This document shows positions 1-7,435 of a DNA stretch of 7,860 bases, piece by piece. The stretch is taken from the NCBI GenBank assembly GCA_030152125.1, contig JASLIR010000412.1, forward strand, positions 1 through 7,860, read 5' to 3'. Numbering within the stretch: position 1 is the stretch's first letter; every line of letters begins with the position of its first letter. Position numbers and translations under genes: made by a program. The notes below the pieces were generated by a model. That model was given only the letters and a program-made list of their open reading frames with translations, ran no database searches and was not told the origin of the DNA. This DNA is from Alkanindiges sp. (GTDB lineage: Bacteria > Pseudomonadota > Gammaproteobacteria > Pseudomonadales > Moraxellaceae).

Positions 1-621
1 CGCAAGCATGACCTGATCCTGTTTGCTGACGAAATTTACGACAAGATCGTTTATGACGACATTCAGCATATTCCCTTATGTACGCTGGCCCCGGATTTGT
101 TGTGCATCACCTTTAACGGTTTGTCCAAATCCTACCGTATCGCCGGTTTCCGTTCCGGCTGGATGATGGTGTCCGGTGATAAATCCAAGGCGGGCGACTA
201 TATTGAAGGGCTGGATATGCTGGCCTCCATGCGTTTGTGCGCCAATGTGCAGGCGCAATATGCCATTCAAACCGCACTGGGTGGTTACCAGACTATTAAT
301 GACCTGATCCGTCCGGGTGGCCGCTTATATGAGCAGCGCAACCTGTCCTGGCAAATGCTGAATGATATTCCCGGAGTATCCTGTGTAAAACCGGAAGGGG
401 CTTTATACTGCTTCCCTCGCCTCGACCCTGCTATTTATCCCATTGAGGATGATGAAAAACTGATGCTGGATTTCTTGCGTGCAGAAAAAGTATTGCTGGT
501 TCAGGGTACCGGCTTTAACTGGCCAACGCCGGATCACTTCCGCGTGGTATTCCTGCCTGCAGAAAATGAACTGCGGGAAGCAATTAGCCGCCTGGGTCGC
601 TTCCTGGCTACCCTGCGCTAA
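1..621 (+). CDS. alaA: Glutamate-pyruvate (alanine) aminotransferase AlaA, C-terminal half; 5' part outside the window
   Basis: A PLP-dependent class I/II aminotransferase that transfers the amino group of glutamate to pyruvate to make alanine in the cytoplasm. The frame is open from base 1, so the start lies upstream. The 206 visible residues correspond to about the second half of the roughly 405-residue E. coli AlaA. The stretch FADEIYDK (window residues 8-15) carries the Asp that contacts the PLP ring nitrogen and a conserved Tyr. NGLSKSYR carries the Schiff-base Lys (residue 43, codon 127-129). GFRSGW carries the phosphate-binding Arg (residue 51). DHFR holds the substrate-carboxylate Arg (residue 181, codon 541-543). 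Long blocks such as ASMRLCAN, QTALGGYQ, PGGRLYEQRN and EKVLLVQGT match what I recall of AlaA/YfbQ rather than AspC or AlaC. It ends in TAA and is followed by a terminator, so it closes its transcript. The family is certain; the exact substrate is inferred from resemblance. Confidence 0.95.
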   Translation, partial: RKHDLILFADEIYDKIVYDDIQHIPLCTLAPDLLCITFNGLSKSYRIAGFRSGWMMVSGDKSKAGDYIEGLDMLASMRLCANVQAQYAIQTALGGYQTINDLIRPGGRLYEQRNLSWQMLNDIPGVSCVKPEGALYCFPRLDPAIYPIEDDEKLMLDFLRAEKVLLVQGTGFNWPTPDHFRVVFLPAENELREAISRLGRFLATLR

Positions 622-640
622 GCAGTCAAAAGTCACTACG

Positions 641-666
641 CCATCCTCACGAACCATCCTCATTAA
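641..666. repeat. Imperfect 13-bp tandem repeat after alaA
   Basis: CCATCCTCACGAA is followed directly by CCATCCTCATTAA, identical at 11 of 13 positions. It lies in the noncoding stretch between the alaA stop and the terminator. It looks like a small slippage duplication. No function can be read from it. Confidence 0.5.
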
Positions 667-711
667 AGAGTCATCAAGTTTCATTACACTTTAGTCTGAT
701 GAACAATTAAC

Positions 712-746
712 ACAGCAATGTCCGGCATGGGCATTGCTGTTTTATT
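712..746 (+). terminator. Intrinsic terminator downstream of alaA
   Basis: A perfect 9-bp stem, ACAGCAATG (712-720) pairing with CATTGCTGT (732-740), encloses an 11-nt loop and is followed by TTTTATT. The U tract is short and interrupted. It sits about 90 nt after the alaA stop and before the next gene, as expected for the end of the alaA transcript. Confidence 0.75.
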
Positions 747-771
747 ATCTGCATGACAATTCTTATGATGA

Positions 772-1866
<1,095 letters not shown>

Positions 1867-1909
1867 TAAAACGCTTTCATCCAGTTGATTTGTGTGTACT
1901 TTCCTTTGT

Positions 1910-1928
1910 ATTATCATTGAATGATAAT
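1910..1928. repeat. 19-bp A+T-rich inverted repeat, possible operator
   Basis: ATTATCAT and ATGATAAT form a perfect 8-bp inverted repeat around TGA. It lies 43 nt after the ansB stop and just upstream of a candidate promoter for the DUF1275 gene. It lacks a U tract and is very A+T-rich, so it is a poor terminator and a better fit to a binding site for a dimeric regulator. The halves resemble the Fur half-site TGATAAT but in the opposite relative order to a classical Fur box, so no regulator is assigned. Confidence 0.45.
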
Positions 1929-1931
1929 AAT

Positions 1932-1962
1932 TTGGTTGCAGTACCGGTATGCTGGTTATGAT
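1932..1962 (+). promoter_or_regulatory. Weak candidate promoter for the DUF1275 gene
   Basis: TTGGTT (1932-1937) and TATGAT (1957-1962) could serve as -35 and -10, but the 19-nt spacer is longer than ideal. The -10 matches the consensus at five of six positions. The inverted repeat at 1910-1928 ends 3 nt upstream of the -35. Predicted by eye only. Confidence 0.3.
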
Positions 1963-2005
1963 GCTGTACCGCATGTATTTAGGCCTTCATAACGGGTGAG
2001 GCACT

Positions 2006-2689
2006 ATGCCTTTACAGCGCTTGCCCCTGTGGATTCAAATCAGTGCATTTATTCTGGCGCTAAACGCCGGGATGATGAACAGCATCAGCTTGCTTACCAT
2101 TGCGCATCAGTCTATTTCACATATGACCGGCAATATGAGCATGCTGGCTATGGATGGCCTGAAATATGACTGGCCGCAAGTGCTGTTCCTGATAGGTGTT
2201 GTTACGTGCTATGTGCTTGGTTCCTTTTATAGTGGTTTTATTATCCGGGATGCCAAATTACAGTTAGGCCGTCGTTATGGTTCGGTACTGAGCCTGGAGG
2301 CGGTCTTTTTATTGATAACCTGGGTATTTATTCAAAGCCATCCGCATTACGCCCTGTTATGGGCCACTGCCGCATTGGGTATGCAAAATGCCATGGCCAG
2401 CAATTACAACGGGACGATCATTCGCACCACCCACCTTTCCGGTGTATTAACGGATATCGGGCTGGCACTAGGCTACCGCGCACGTGGCCTGTATGTCGAT
2501 CCTCGCCGTATTACCCTGCACGTGCTGATAGTCACTGGTTTTTTACTGGGTGGCATTATTGGCGTGCTGGTACATAGCTTTTTGGGACGGCGTGCTTTTT
2601 TGGCGCCCGCCACGCTTACCCTGCTATTAATGCTTACCTACTGGATTTATTACTGGCGTGTCAGCAGGCACCTCAGCAAAGATGAATAG
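2006..2689 (+). CDS. DUF1275 (YoaK-like) integral membrane protein
   Basis: A 227-residue inner-membrane protein of the DUF1275/YoaK family, whose biochemical function is not established. Hydrophobic segments at about 9-30, 58-80, 92-110, 115-132, 169-190 and 197-217 suggest six transmembrane helices. Family motifs are present in order: NAGMMNS (20-26), HMTGN (39-43), GMQNAMAS (125-132) and RTTHLSGVLTDIG (140-152). The length is normal for the family. The ATG at 2006 is supported by a GTGAGG ribosome binding site a few bases upstream, and MPLQRLPLWIQ leads straight into the first helix. It lies 139 nt after ansB with no clear terminator between them, so read-through from ansB is possible in addition to a promoter of its own. 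Nothing in the sequence indicates a substrate. Confidence 0.88.
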   Translation: MPLQRLPLWIQISAFILALNAGMMNSISLLTIAHQSISHMTGNMSMLAMDGLKYDWPQVLFLIGVVTCYVLGSFYSGFIIRDAKLQLGRRYGSVLSLEAVFLLITWVFIQSHPHYALLWATAALGMQNAMASNYNGTIIRTTHLSGVLTDIGLALGYRARGLYVDPRRITLHVLIVTGFLLGGIIGVLVHSFLGRRAFLAPATLTLLLMLTYWIYYWRVSRHLSKDE

Positions 2690-2721
2690 CTGTCAAGACT
2701 GCTCCCTATTACTGCAATAAT

Positions 2722-2730
2722 TGCTAGAAT
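2722..2730 (+). promoter_or_regulatory. Extended -10 promoter candidate for the DUF2058 gene
   Basis: TGCTAGAAT fits the extended -10 pattern TGnTATAAT with one mismatch in the hexamer. No good -35 is present at the expected distance, which is common for extended -10 promoters. Transcription would begin near 2737 and leave a leader of about 26 nt before the ATG at 2763. Confidence 0.45.
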
Positions 2731-2762
2731 AGCACTATTGAATACCACGCGACTTTTTAATC

Positions 2763-3296
2763 ATGGTTAAAAATGCCTTACAAGCCCAACTACTTAAAGC
2801 TGGTTTGGTGGATGCTAAAAAAGCCAAACAGCTTAACAAGCAAACCCAGCATGCAAAAAAAACTGGTGACCAGTCGGATCAGGACATTAAGCAGGCTTTA
2901 GCAACTGCCCAGGCAGAAAAACTGCAAAAAGATCAGGAGCTGAATCAGGAAAAGCAAAAGCTACTGGCAGAAAAAGCACTTAAAGCCAATATCCAGCATA
3001 TGCTGACCCAGCATCAGCTAAAAGATGTAAGCGGTGATGTGGCCTATCAGTTTATTGATCAGGGCAAAGTGAAGAAAGTTTACCTGAACCAGAAGATCTA
3101 TGATCAGGTAGTGGCTGGTCATGTAGCGATTGCCCGTAATGAGCAACACTATCCGCTTATTCCCAAGCCACTGGCAGATAAAATTAACCAGCGCTGTGAG
3201 GGTTTTATTGTGGTGCTGAATGAAAAGCAGAGCGCGCAGGTAGATGAAGATGATCCGTATGCTGCGTATGTGATTCCTGATGACTTAATGTGGTAA
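2763..3296 (+). CDS. DUF2058 family protein (YaiL-like)
   Basis: A 177-residue soluble, highly charged protein of the DUF2058 family, often annotated as nucleoprotein/polynucleotide-associated enzyme; no enzymatic activity is established to my knowledge. Residues 1-20 (NALQAQLLKAGLVDAKKAKQ) are the typical family opening. Residues from about 20 to 80 are rich in Lys, Gln and Glu and probably form a long helix or coiled coil. A compact C-terminal domain follows from about 80, ending in the family signature DDPYAAYVIPDDLMW. The ATG is fixed by the conserved N-terminus, although the preceding GCGACTTTTTAATC shows no recognisable Shine-Dalgarno sequence. It appears to be a single-gene unit with its own promoter and a strong terminator. 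Affinity for RNA or DNA is plausible from the basic N-terminal part but is not shown here. Confidence 0.88.
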   Translation: MVKNALQAQLLKAGLVDAKKAKQLNKQTQHAKKTGDQSDQDIKQALATAQAEKLQKDQELNQEKQKLLAEKALKANIQHMLTQHQLKDVSGDVAYQFIDQGKVKKVYLNQKIYDQVVAGHVAIARNEQHYPLIPKPLADKINQRCEGFIVVLNEKQSAQVDEDDPYAAYVIPDDLMW

Positions 3297-3321
3297 CTAT
3301 GTGCTAAGCACTGCGAAAAAC

Positions 3322-3348
3322 AAAGCCAGCATATTTGCTGGCTTTTTT
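3322..3348 (+). terminator. Strong bidirectional terminator between convergent DUF2058 gene and pyrF
   Basis: A perfect 10-bp stem, AAAGCCAGCA (3322-3331) and TGCTGGCTTT (3336-3345), with a TATT loop, runs into six T residues on the plus strand (3343-3348). The plus-strand sequence before it is A-rich (GAAAAACAAA), giving a T-rich tail on the minus strand too. It lies 25 nt after the DUF2058 gene stop and 19 nt beyond the pyrF stop, so it can end both transcripts. Confidence 0.92.
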
Positions 3349-3367
3349 ATGCAGGCAACTACAACTT

Positions 3368-4051
3368 TTATTGAATACTCTGGTAAATATCCAGTAAGGC
3401 TTGCGCCGGACTGTCGGCACGGGTAATCGGGCGGCCAATCACCATGTGGTTCACCCCATCAGCAATCGCCTGTTGTGGGGTGACAATCCGCTTCTGGTCA
3501 TCTGCCGCTGCACCAGCCGGACGAATGCCCGGTGTTACCAGCAGGAACTCCGAACCAAGTGCCTGCCGCAAAACTGGGGCTTCCTGTGCGGAACACACTA
3601 CGCCATCCAGGCCGGAGGACTGGGCCAGTTTAGCCAGGCGTAGTACCTGGTCAGCAGGATCAATATCCAGTCCCACTTCCAGCAAGTCTTCCCGCCCCAT
3701 GGAGGTCAGCACGGTCACCGCAATCAAGTGGGTTTTATAACCACCATCTTTTAAACGCTGTACGGTAGTTTGCATCATGTTTCGGCCGCCACTGGCATGC
3801 ACGTTGACCATCCACACCCCTAGCTCTGCCGCAGCCAGTACGGCTTGGGCGGTGGTATTTGGAATGTCGTGAAATTTTAAATCCAGAAAAACCTCAAAAC
3901 CACGCTGGTGCAGGTCTTTAACAATTTGTGGACCAAGCTGGGTAAACAGCTCTTTGCCTACTTTTAGACGGCAATATTCAGGGTTCATCTGGTCTGCAAG
4001 CGCCAGTGCATCGCGCTGGTTATTGGCATCAATCGCAACAATAATACTCAA
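3368..4051 (-). CDS. pyrF: Orotidine-5'-phosphate decarboxylase, TTG start
   Basis: Catalyses the last step of UMP synthesis, decarboxylation of OMP to UMP, as a cytoplasmic homodimeric TIM barrel. The 227-residue length suits the short bacterial family. Visible active-site residues are Asp8 at the end of the first strand (VAID), Lys30 (LKVG), and the catalytic Asp57-Lys59-Asp62 array in [10 protein letters not shown]. The phosphate-binding end is present as TPGIRP and MVIGRPIT. The start codon is TTG at 4051: it sits 6 nt after AAGAG on the minus strand, keeps the first beta strand intact, and the nearest upstream in-frame ATG (4069) is followed by TAA two codons later. The next internal ATG is Met22, too late to leave the first strand intact. 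It is last in the minus-strand cluster, behind a hairpin that should reduce read-through from lapA. Confidence 0.97.
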   Translation of the reverse strand: MSIIVAIDANNQRDALALADQMNPEYCRLKVGKELFTQLGPQIVKDLHQRGFEVFLDLKFHDIPNTTAQAVLAAAELGVWMVNVHASGGRNMMQTTVQRLKDGGYKTHLIAVTVLTSMGREDLLEVGLDIDPADQVLRLAKLAQSSGLDGVVCSAQEAPVLRQALGSEFLLVTPGIRPAGAAADDQKRIVTPQQAIADGVNHMVIGRPITRADSPAQALLDIYQSIQ

Positions 4052-4078
4052 AGCAATCTCTTAAAACATGAGGCATTA

Positions 4079-4104
4079 AAAAAGCCCATTATAATGGGCT
4101 TTTT
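4079..4104 (-). terminator. Palindromic hairpin between lapA and pyrF, terminator-like on both strands
   Basis: A 26-bp perfect palindrome made of an A tract, AGCCCATTA, its complement TAATGGGCT and a T tract. On the minus strand the right arm runs into six T residues, so it has the form of an intrinsic terminator for the upstream lapA transcript; it also works in reverse. It lies 16 nt after the lapA stop and 27 nt before the pyrF TTG. Its centre reads TATAAT on both strands. Confidence 0.8.
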
Positions 4105-4116
4105 CTTTAAATGGTT

Positions 4117-4144
4117 GGATTTATTGGGCTGGATTTACTGGGCT
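4117..4144. repeat. 14-bp tandem duplication spanning the lapA stop codon
   Basis: GGATTTATTGGGCT (4117-4130) is followed directly by GGATTTACTGGGCT (4131-4144), differing at one base. On the minus strand the copy met first is read within lapA as S-P-V-N-P. The unit is not a multiple of three, so the next copy is read in another frame and supplies A-Q and the TAA stop. Confidence 0.8.
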
Positions 4145-4465
4145 AATAACCGGCACCGTTTTTTCCTGCTTGGCTGCAATAGCCGCAGCACTGGCAGCCT
4201 GTATCTGCTGCAAACGTAATTGCTCAATCTCTTTTTTCAGGCGGCCAATTTCCCAATTGCGCTGGAATACCCTAAATATCTGTACACCAAGCAACAGGCC
4301 AATCAGTACACCTAAAATTAAAGTGAGGATGAGCAATAAGCCAACCCGCATTTGCGGAACCTGACTAAACACCAGATTAACAGCCACTTCAGTACTGTTA
4401 GCCAGTACCAGTGCCAATGCATAACCAAAAATTATAAATAGTAGAACAACCAAGATGTAACGCAT
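4121..4465 (-). CDS. lapA: LapA domain (DUF1049) inner-membrane protein
   Basis: A 114-residue inner-membrane protein of the LapA/DUF1049 family. In E. coli LapA works with LapB in LPS assembly and control of LpxC turnover; that role is carried over here by family only. There are two membrane segments (about 3-22 and 42-64) with the conserved linker NSTEVAVNLVF between them, then a charged cytoplasmic helix likely to form a coiled coil (about 68-90, REx-rich KKEIEQLRLQQ) and an Ala/Pro-rich tail. The start at 4465 (MRYILVV) is preferred because GGAGG lies 4 nt upstream; an in-frame ATG at 4480 would place that Shine-Dalgarno sequence inside the gene. It is 43 nt downstream of ihfB with no terminator between, so the two are probably cotranscribed. 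No lapB follows; pyrF comes next. The extreme C-terminus is built from a tandem duplication. Confidence 0.88.
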   Translation of the reverse strand: MRYILVVLLFIIFGYALALVLANSTEVAVNLVFSQVPQMRVGLLLILTLILGVLIGLLLGVQIFRVFQRNWEIGRLKKEIEQLRLQQIQAASAAAIAAKQEKTVPVISPVNPAQ

Positions 4466-4508
4466 GGCACCTCCATCCATTGATGTTTAATCGCTGTTAT
4501 AAATATAT

Positions 4509-4814
4509 TTAGTTTTGTATTGCGCTATTAACTGCGTCTCTTAAGCCTTTACCCGGCTTAAAGTGTGGAACCGCTTTGGCTGCCACTTCAACAGAATCAC
4601 CTGTTTTAGGGTTACGGCCAACACGTGGATCACGATGGTGTAAGGCAAAACTGCCAAAACCACGGATTTCAATACGGTTATTACCAGCCAGTGTACCAAT
4701 CATCTGGTCAATCATGGTCTTAACGGCTTCTTCCACCAGCGTCTCGGGAATAATGGTCTGGCGGGCGGTGATTCGTTCTATTAAATCAGATTTGTTGAGG
4801 GCTTCGGTTGTCAT
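4509..4814 (-). CDS. ihfB: Integration host factor beta subunit
   Basis: The beta subunit of IHF, the DNA-bending heterodimer that shapes the nucleoid and assists sigma-54 promoters, replication initiation and site-specific recombination. The 101 residues align closely with the 94-residue E. coli protein. [10 protein letters not shown] (47-56) leads into the beta-arm, and GRNPKTGD (66-73) holds the intercalating Pro69 at the arm tip. [12 protein letters not shown] (residues 82-93) precedes the C-terminal helix. The sequence fits IHF beta better than HU or IHF alpha because of [15 protein letters not shown] and the long N-terminal helix SDLIERI. The N-terminus is a few residues longer (MTTEALNK) than E. 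coli. The ATG at 4814 follows AAGGA at 7 nt. Its place behind rpsA is the classical gammaproteobacterial arrangement. A hairpin in the rpsA-ihfB spacer probably adjusts its level relative to rpsA. Confidence 0.96.
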   Translation of the reverse strand: MTTEALNKSDLIERITARQTIIPETLVEEAVKTMIDQMIGTLAGNNRIEIRGFGSFALHHRDPRVGRNPKTGDSVEVAAKAVPHFKPGKGLRDAVNSAIQN

Positions 4815-4869
4815 GATCTAATCCTTCATAATTTCAACAGCTTGATCATAACAGCTTTTTATAGCAAAA

Positions 4870-4900
4870 CGGTAGCAAGAGTATTGCTACTCTGCTACCG
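4870..4900 (-). terminator. Hairpin in the rpsA-ihfB spacer, probable attenuator or leaky terminator
   Basis: CGGTAGCA (4870-4877) pairs with TGCTACCG (4893-4900), and GAGTA (4879-4883) pairs with TACTC (4888-4892), with one bulged A and a TTGC loop: 13 bp in all. On the minus strand it is followed by only four T residues (TTTTGC), so termination is likely partial. It begins 34 nt past the rpsA stop. A second imperfect hairpin (4920-4941) overlaps the rpsA stop codon. Confidence 0.6.
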
Positions 4901-4934
4901 ATTGCAATTTTTTATTACAGAAGTTACCAGAAGG

Positions 4935-6617
4935 TTACTTCATTTGTGCCTTGATCAGGTCACCAAGGGTCTTAGGCACAGCATCACCACCAGCTGGGGC
5001 AGCAGTTGTTGTACGTAAGTTATTAATCGCTTCACGCTCTTCAGCTTCATCTTTTGCCTTGATAGACAGGTTGATGCTGCGGGATTTACGGTCAACGTTA
5101 ATGATCTTGGCTTCAATTTCCTGGCCAACGCTCAAGTGCTTGGTTGCATCTTCAACGCGGTCGCGGTTGATTTCAGAGGCTTTCAGGCTGGCTTCAATGT
5201 CGTCACCCAGCTTCACAGTAGCGCCGCGTGCATCAACTTCAGTTACAGTACCTTTTACCAGGCTGCCACGCTCATGCTTGGACAGGAAGTCATTGAACGG
5301 ATCGTTGTTCAATTGCTTCACACCCAGGCTGATACGGTTGCCTTCTGCATCAACAGACAGGATAACGGCTTCAACGGTGTCGCCTTTCTTGTAACGACGG
5401 ATGGCTTCTTCGCCCTGCTCGTTCCAGGAAATGTCAGACAGGTGAACCAGACCATCAATACCACCAGGCAGGCCAATGAAGATACCGAAGTCAGTAATAG
5501 ACTTGATGGTACCAGACACTTTCTCGCCTTTTTCGTGGTTCTTGGCAAACTCTTCCCATGGGTTAGCACGAGTCTGTTTGATGCCCAGGCTGATACGACG
5601 ACGTTCTTCGTCCACTTCCAGAACCATTACCTCAACTTCGTCGCCAATTTGAACAACTTTAGATGGGTGAATGTTTTTGTTGGTGTGGTCCATTTCAGAA
5701 ACGTGTACCAGACCTTCAACGCCTTCAGCGATTTCAGCGAAACAGCCATAGTCAGTCAGGTTGGTTACGCGCGCCTTAACGATAGAACCTTTAGGGTAAC
5801 GGCTCATGATTTCTAACCATGGGTCAGAACCAAGCTGTTTCAGGCCTAAGGATACGCGGTTACGCTCTTTGTCAAACTTCAGTACTTTAACAGTAACTTC
5901 CTGACCTACTTCAACCACTTCGGATGGATGCTTGATACGCTTCCACGCCATGTCAGTGATGTGCAGTAGACCATCGATACCGCCCAGGTCAACGAACGCG
6001 CCGTAGTCAGTCAGGTTCTTGATCACGCCGGTAACGGTTTGACCTTCTTCCAGTTGACCCAGCAATGCTTCGCGTTCAGCAGAACTTTCAGCTTCCATCA
6101 CCGCACGACGGCTTACCACAACGTTGTTGCGCTTGGCGTCCAGCTTGATTACTTTGAACTCGAGGTCTTTGCCTTCCAGGTGAGTTGTATCACGGATTGG
6201 ACGGGTGTCTACCAGGGAACCTGGCAGGAACGCACGAACTGGACCGATGTCAACGGTGAAGCCACCTTTAACTTTGCCAGAGATGATACCGGTAACGATT
6301 TCACCATCTTCAAAGATTTTCTCAAGTTTAGTCCAGGTTTCAGCGCGCTTGGCTTTCTCACGGGACAATACTGTCTGACCCATGCCATTGTCTAACGCTT
6401 CAACAACCACGTCAACGAAATCGCCAATAGCAACTTCAAGTTCACGCTGGTCATTTAAAAACTCTGCACGTGGCACAACACCTTCAGATTTAAGACCGGT
6501 ATCAACTGTTACCCAGTCGCTGTCGATGTTAACTACGGTGCCTTGGATCACTGCGCCTTTTTCGACGTCAAGATTTAACTGGCTTTCTTCAAATAAGGCG
6601 GCAAAAGATTCCGTCAT
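4935..6617 (-). CDS. rpsA: 30S ribosomal protein S1
   Basis: Ribosomal protein S1 binds mRNA on the 30S subunit and helps initiation on messages that are structured or lack a strong Shine-Dalgarno sequence. The 560 residues match the 557 of E. coli. Six S1/OB-fold domains are seen, starting at about residues 21 (GAVIQGTV), 105 (GEIVTGII), 192 (GQTVTGVI), 277 (GSIVKARV), 364 (GEKVSGTI) and 451 (GSLVKGTV). Domains 3-5 show the canonical LTDYG/ITDFG and GLxH(I/V/L)(T/S) motifs of the RNA-binding repeats. Domains 1 and 2 are divergent, as expected for the ribosome-docking part. The opening [12 protein letters not shown] is typical. The ATG at 6617 has AAGG 6 nt upstream. Codon choice is strongly biased, as in highly expressed genes, which leaves long accidental open frames on the opposite strand. 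It is likely controlled by autogenous feedback on its leader, as known in E. coli. Confidence 0.98.
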   Translation of the reverse strand: MTESFAALFEESQLNLDVEKGAVIQGTVVNIDSDWVTVDTGLKSEGVVPRAEFLNDQRELEVAIGDFVDVVVEALDNGMGQTVLSREKAKRAETWTKLEKIFEDGEIVTGIISGKVKGGFTVDIGPVRAFLPGSLVDTRPIRDTTHLEGKDLEFKVIKLDAKRNNVVVSRRAVMEAESSAEREALLGQLEEGQTVTGVIKNLTDYGAFVDLGGIDGLLHITDMAWKRIKHPSEVVEVGQEVTVKVLKFDKERNRVSLGLKQLGSDPWLEIMSRYPKGSIVKARVTNLTDYGCFAEIAEGVEGLVHVSEMDHTNKNIHPSKVVQIGDEVEVMVLEVDEERRRISLGIKQTRANPWEEFAKNHEKGEKVSGTIKSITDFGIFIGLPGGIDGLVHLSDISWNEQGEEAIRRYKKGDTVEAVILSVDAEGNRISLGVKQLNNDPFNDFLSKHERGSLVKGTVTEVDARGATVKLGDDIEASLKASEINRDRVEDATKHLSVGQEIEAKIINVDRKSRSINLSIKAKDEAEEREAINNLRTTTAAPAGGDAVPKTLGDLIKAQMK

Positions 6618-6641
6618 GGTATACCTTGTTGGTTAATGAAG

Positions 6642-6665
6642 CCGTCCCGGATCAGTCAGGTACGG
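6642..6665 (-). promoter_or_regulatory. Leader hairpin upstream of the rpsA start, possible autoregulatory element
   Basis: On the minus strand CCGT-A-CC pairs with GG-G-ACGG (six pairs, one A-G mismatch) around a 10-nt loop. It ends 14 nt before the AAGG ribosome binding site. E. coli rpsA has a structured leader through which S1 represses its own translation; this hairpin lies where such an element would be expected. The assignment is by position only. Confidence 0.3.
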
Positions 6666-6687
6666 ATTAAGTTGGATCATTCCTGGC

Positions 6688-6716
6688 ATCAAAATCTGAT
6701 CAAACACCAGTCACAA
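6688..6716 (-). promoter_or_regulatory. Candidate rpsA promoter
   Basis: On the minus strand TTGTGA (6716-6711) and TTTGAT (6693-6688) are separated by exactly 17 nt, each matching four of six consensus bases. Transcription would start near 6681 and give a leader of about 63 nt. A strong promoter is expected for rpsA and the 123-bp cmk-rpsA spacer is the natural place for it. Confidence 0.35.
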
Positions 6717-6740
6717 TCATAAAAAACCATAAAAATTCTT

Positions 6741-7424
6741 TCAGCTTAACCGCTGTTTTTCATCAATATATTGAATCAGGCTATGCAGCACTTCATCAAT
6801 ACCCAAGCTAGAGCTGTCCAGCATAAAAGCGTCATCGGCTGGCTTTAAAGGCGCTACCGTACGCTCCATGTCGCGTTTGTCCCTAGCCTGTATGTCGGCT
6901 AAAATGGCATCAATTTTAACATTTTCACCCATTCCCTGCAACTGTTTTACACGTCGGTCGGCACGGGCCTCGGCAGAAGCGGTCAGGTATATCTTGGCTG
7001 GCGCCTGGGGGAACACTACCGTACCCATATCGCGGCCATCAGCAACCAGTCCCGGCAACTGGGCAAAATCCTGCTGGCGCTTGAACAGGGCGGCACGCAG
7101 TTCGGGTACCGCAGCCACAATGGATGCCAGCTCACCTACTGTTTCGGTGCGAATTTTCTCGCTGACATCTTCACCGTTCAACAAGGTTTTTATTTTTTGC
7201 GATTCAGTCACAAAACGGATATCAATTTGCTGTGCCAGCTCAGTTAAGGCAGGTACATCCAGGGTTTGCTGAATCAGGCCCGCCTGCTGTGCAGCAAGGC
7301 CAAGCAGGCGATACAGTGCGCCGGAATCCAGCAAATGATAGCCATAATGCCGTGCCAGTTTGCTGGCAATGGTTCCCTTACCGGAGCCACTTGGCCCATC
7401 AATGGTGATAATAAATGCAGACAT
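6741..7424 (-). CDS. cmk: Cytidylate kinase
   Basis: Phosphorylates CMP and dCMP with ATP to the diphosphates, recycling cytidine nucleotides and feeding dCTP supply; cytoplasmic. The 227-residue protein has the P-loop GPSGSGKG (10-17), the CMP-binding LLDSGALYR (31-39, usually LDTGAMYR), [13 protein letters not shown] (127-139), and the Arg-rich lid RDKRDMER (180-187). The length equals that of the E. coli enzyme. The ATG at 7424 is chosen over the in-frame TTG immediately before it; GGA lies 7 nt upstream of the ATG. It begins 11 nt after the stop of the SRPBCC gene, so the two are almost certainly on one message and perhaps translationally coupled. The order cmk-rpsA-ihfB is common in gammaproteobacteria. 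No hairpin terminator is seen between cmk and rpsA, so read-through into rpsA is likely. Confidence 0.97.
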   Translation of the reverse strand: MSAFIITIDGPSGSGKGTIASKLARHYGYHLLDSGALYRLLGLAAQQAGLIQQTLDVPALTELAQQIDIRFVTESQKIKTLLNGEDVSEKIRTETVGELASIVAAVPELRAALFKRQQDFAQLPGLVADGRDMGTVVFPQAPAKIYLTASAEARADRRVKQLQGMGENVKIDAILADIQARDKRDMERTVAPLKPADDAFMLDSSSLGIDEVLHSLIQYIDEKQRLS

Positions 7425-7435
7425 CAATCATTCCG

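Noticed and set aside
1910..1928. The inverted repeat after ansB as an intrinsic terminator
   Set aside because: The stem is almost all A-T pairs and no T run follows it on the plus strand.
1910..1928. The same repeat as a classical Fur box
   Set aside because: The half-sites are in reversed order relative to GATAAT-N-ATTATC, and shifting the frame gives only one good half-site.
3301..3311. Small palindrome GTGCTAAGCAC after the DUF2058 gene
   Set aside because: Only a 5-bp stem without a T tract; the real terminator lies just downstream.
5136..5816. A 226-codon open frame on the plus strand opposite rpsA, with further long frames at 4951-5394 and 6039-6395
   Set aside because: They lie entirely antisense to a clearly real, highly expressed gene. 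Its strong codon bias removes stop codons from the opposite strand, and the translations have no recognisable domain or ribosome binding site.
6868..7272. A 134-codon plus-strand frame opposite cmk
   Set aside because: Antisense to cmk, rich in Ser, Arg and Ala as expected of a shadow frame, and without a ribosome binding site or family resemblance.
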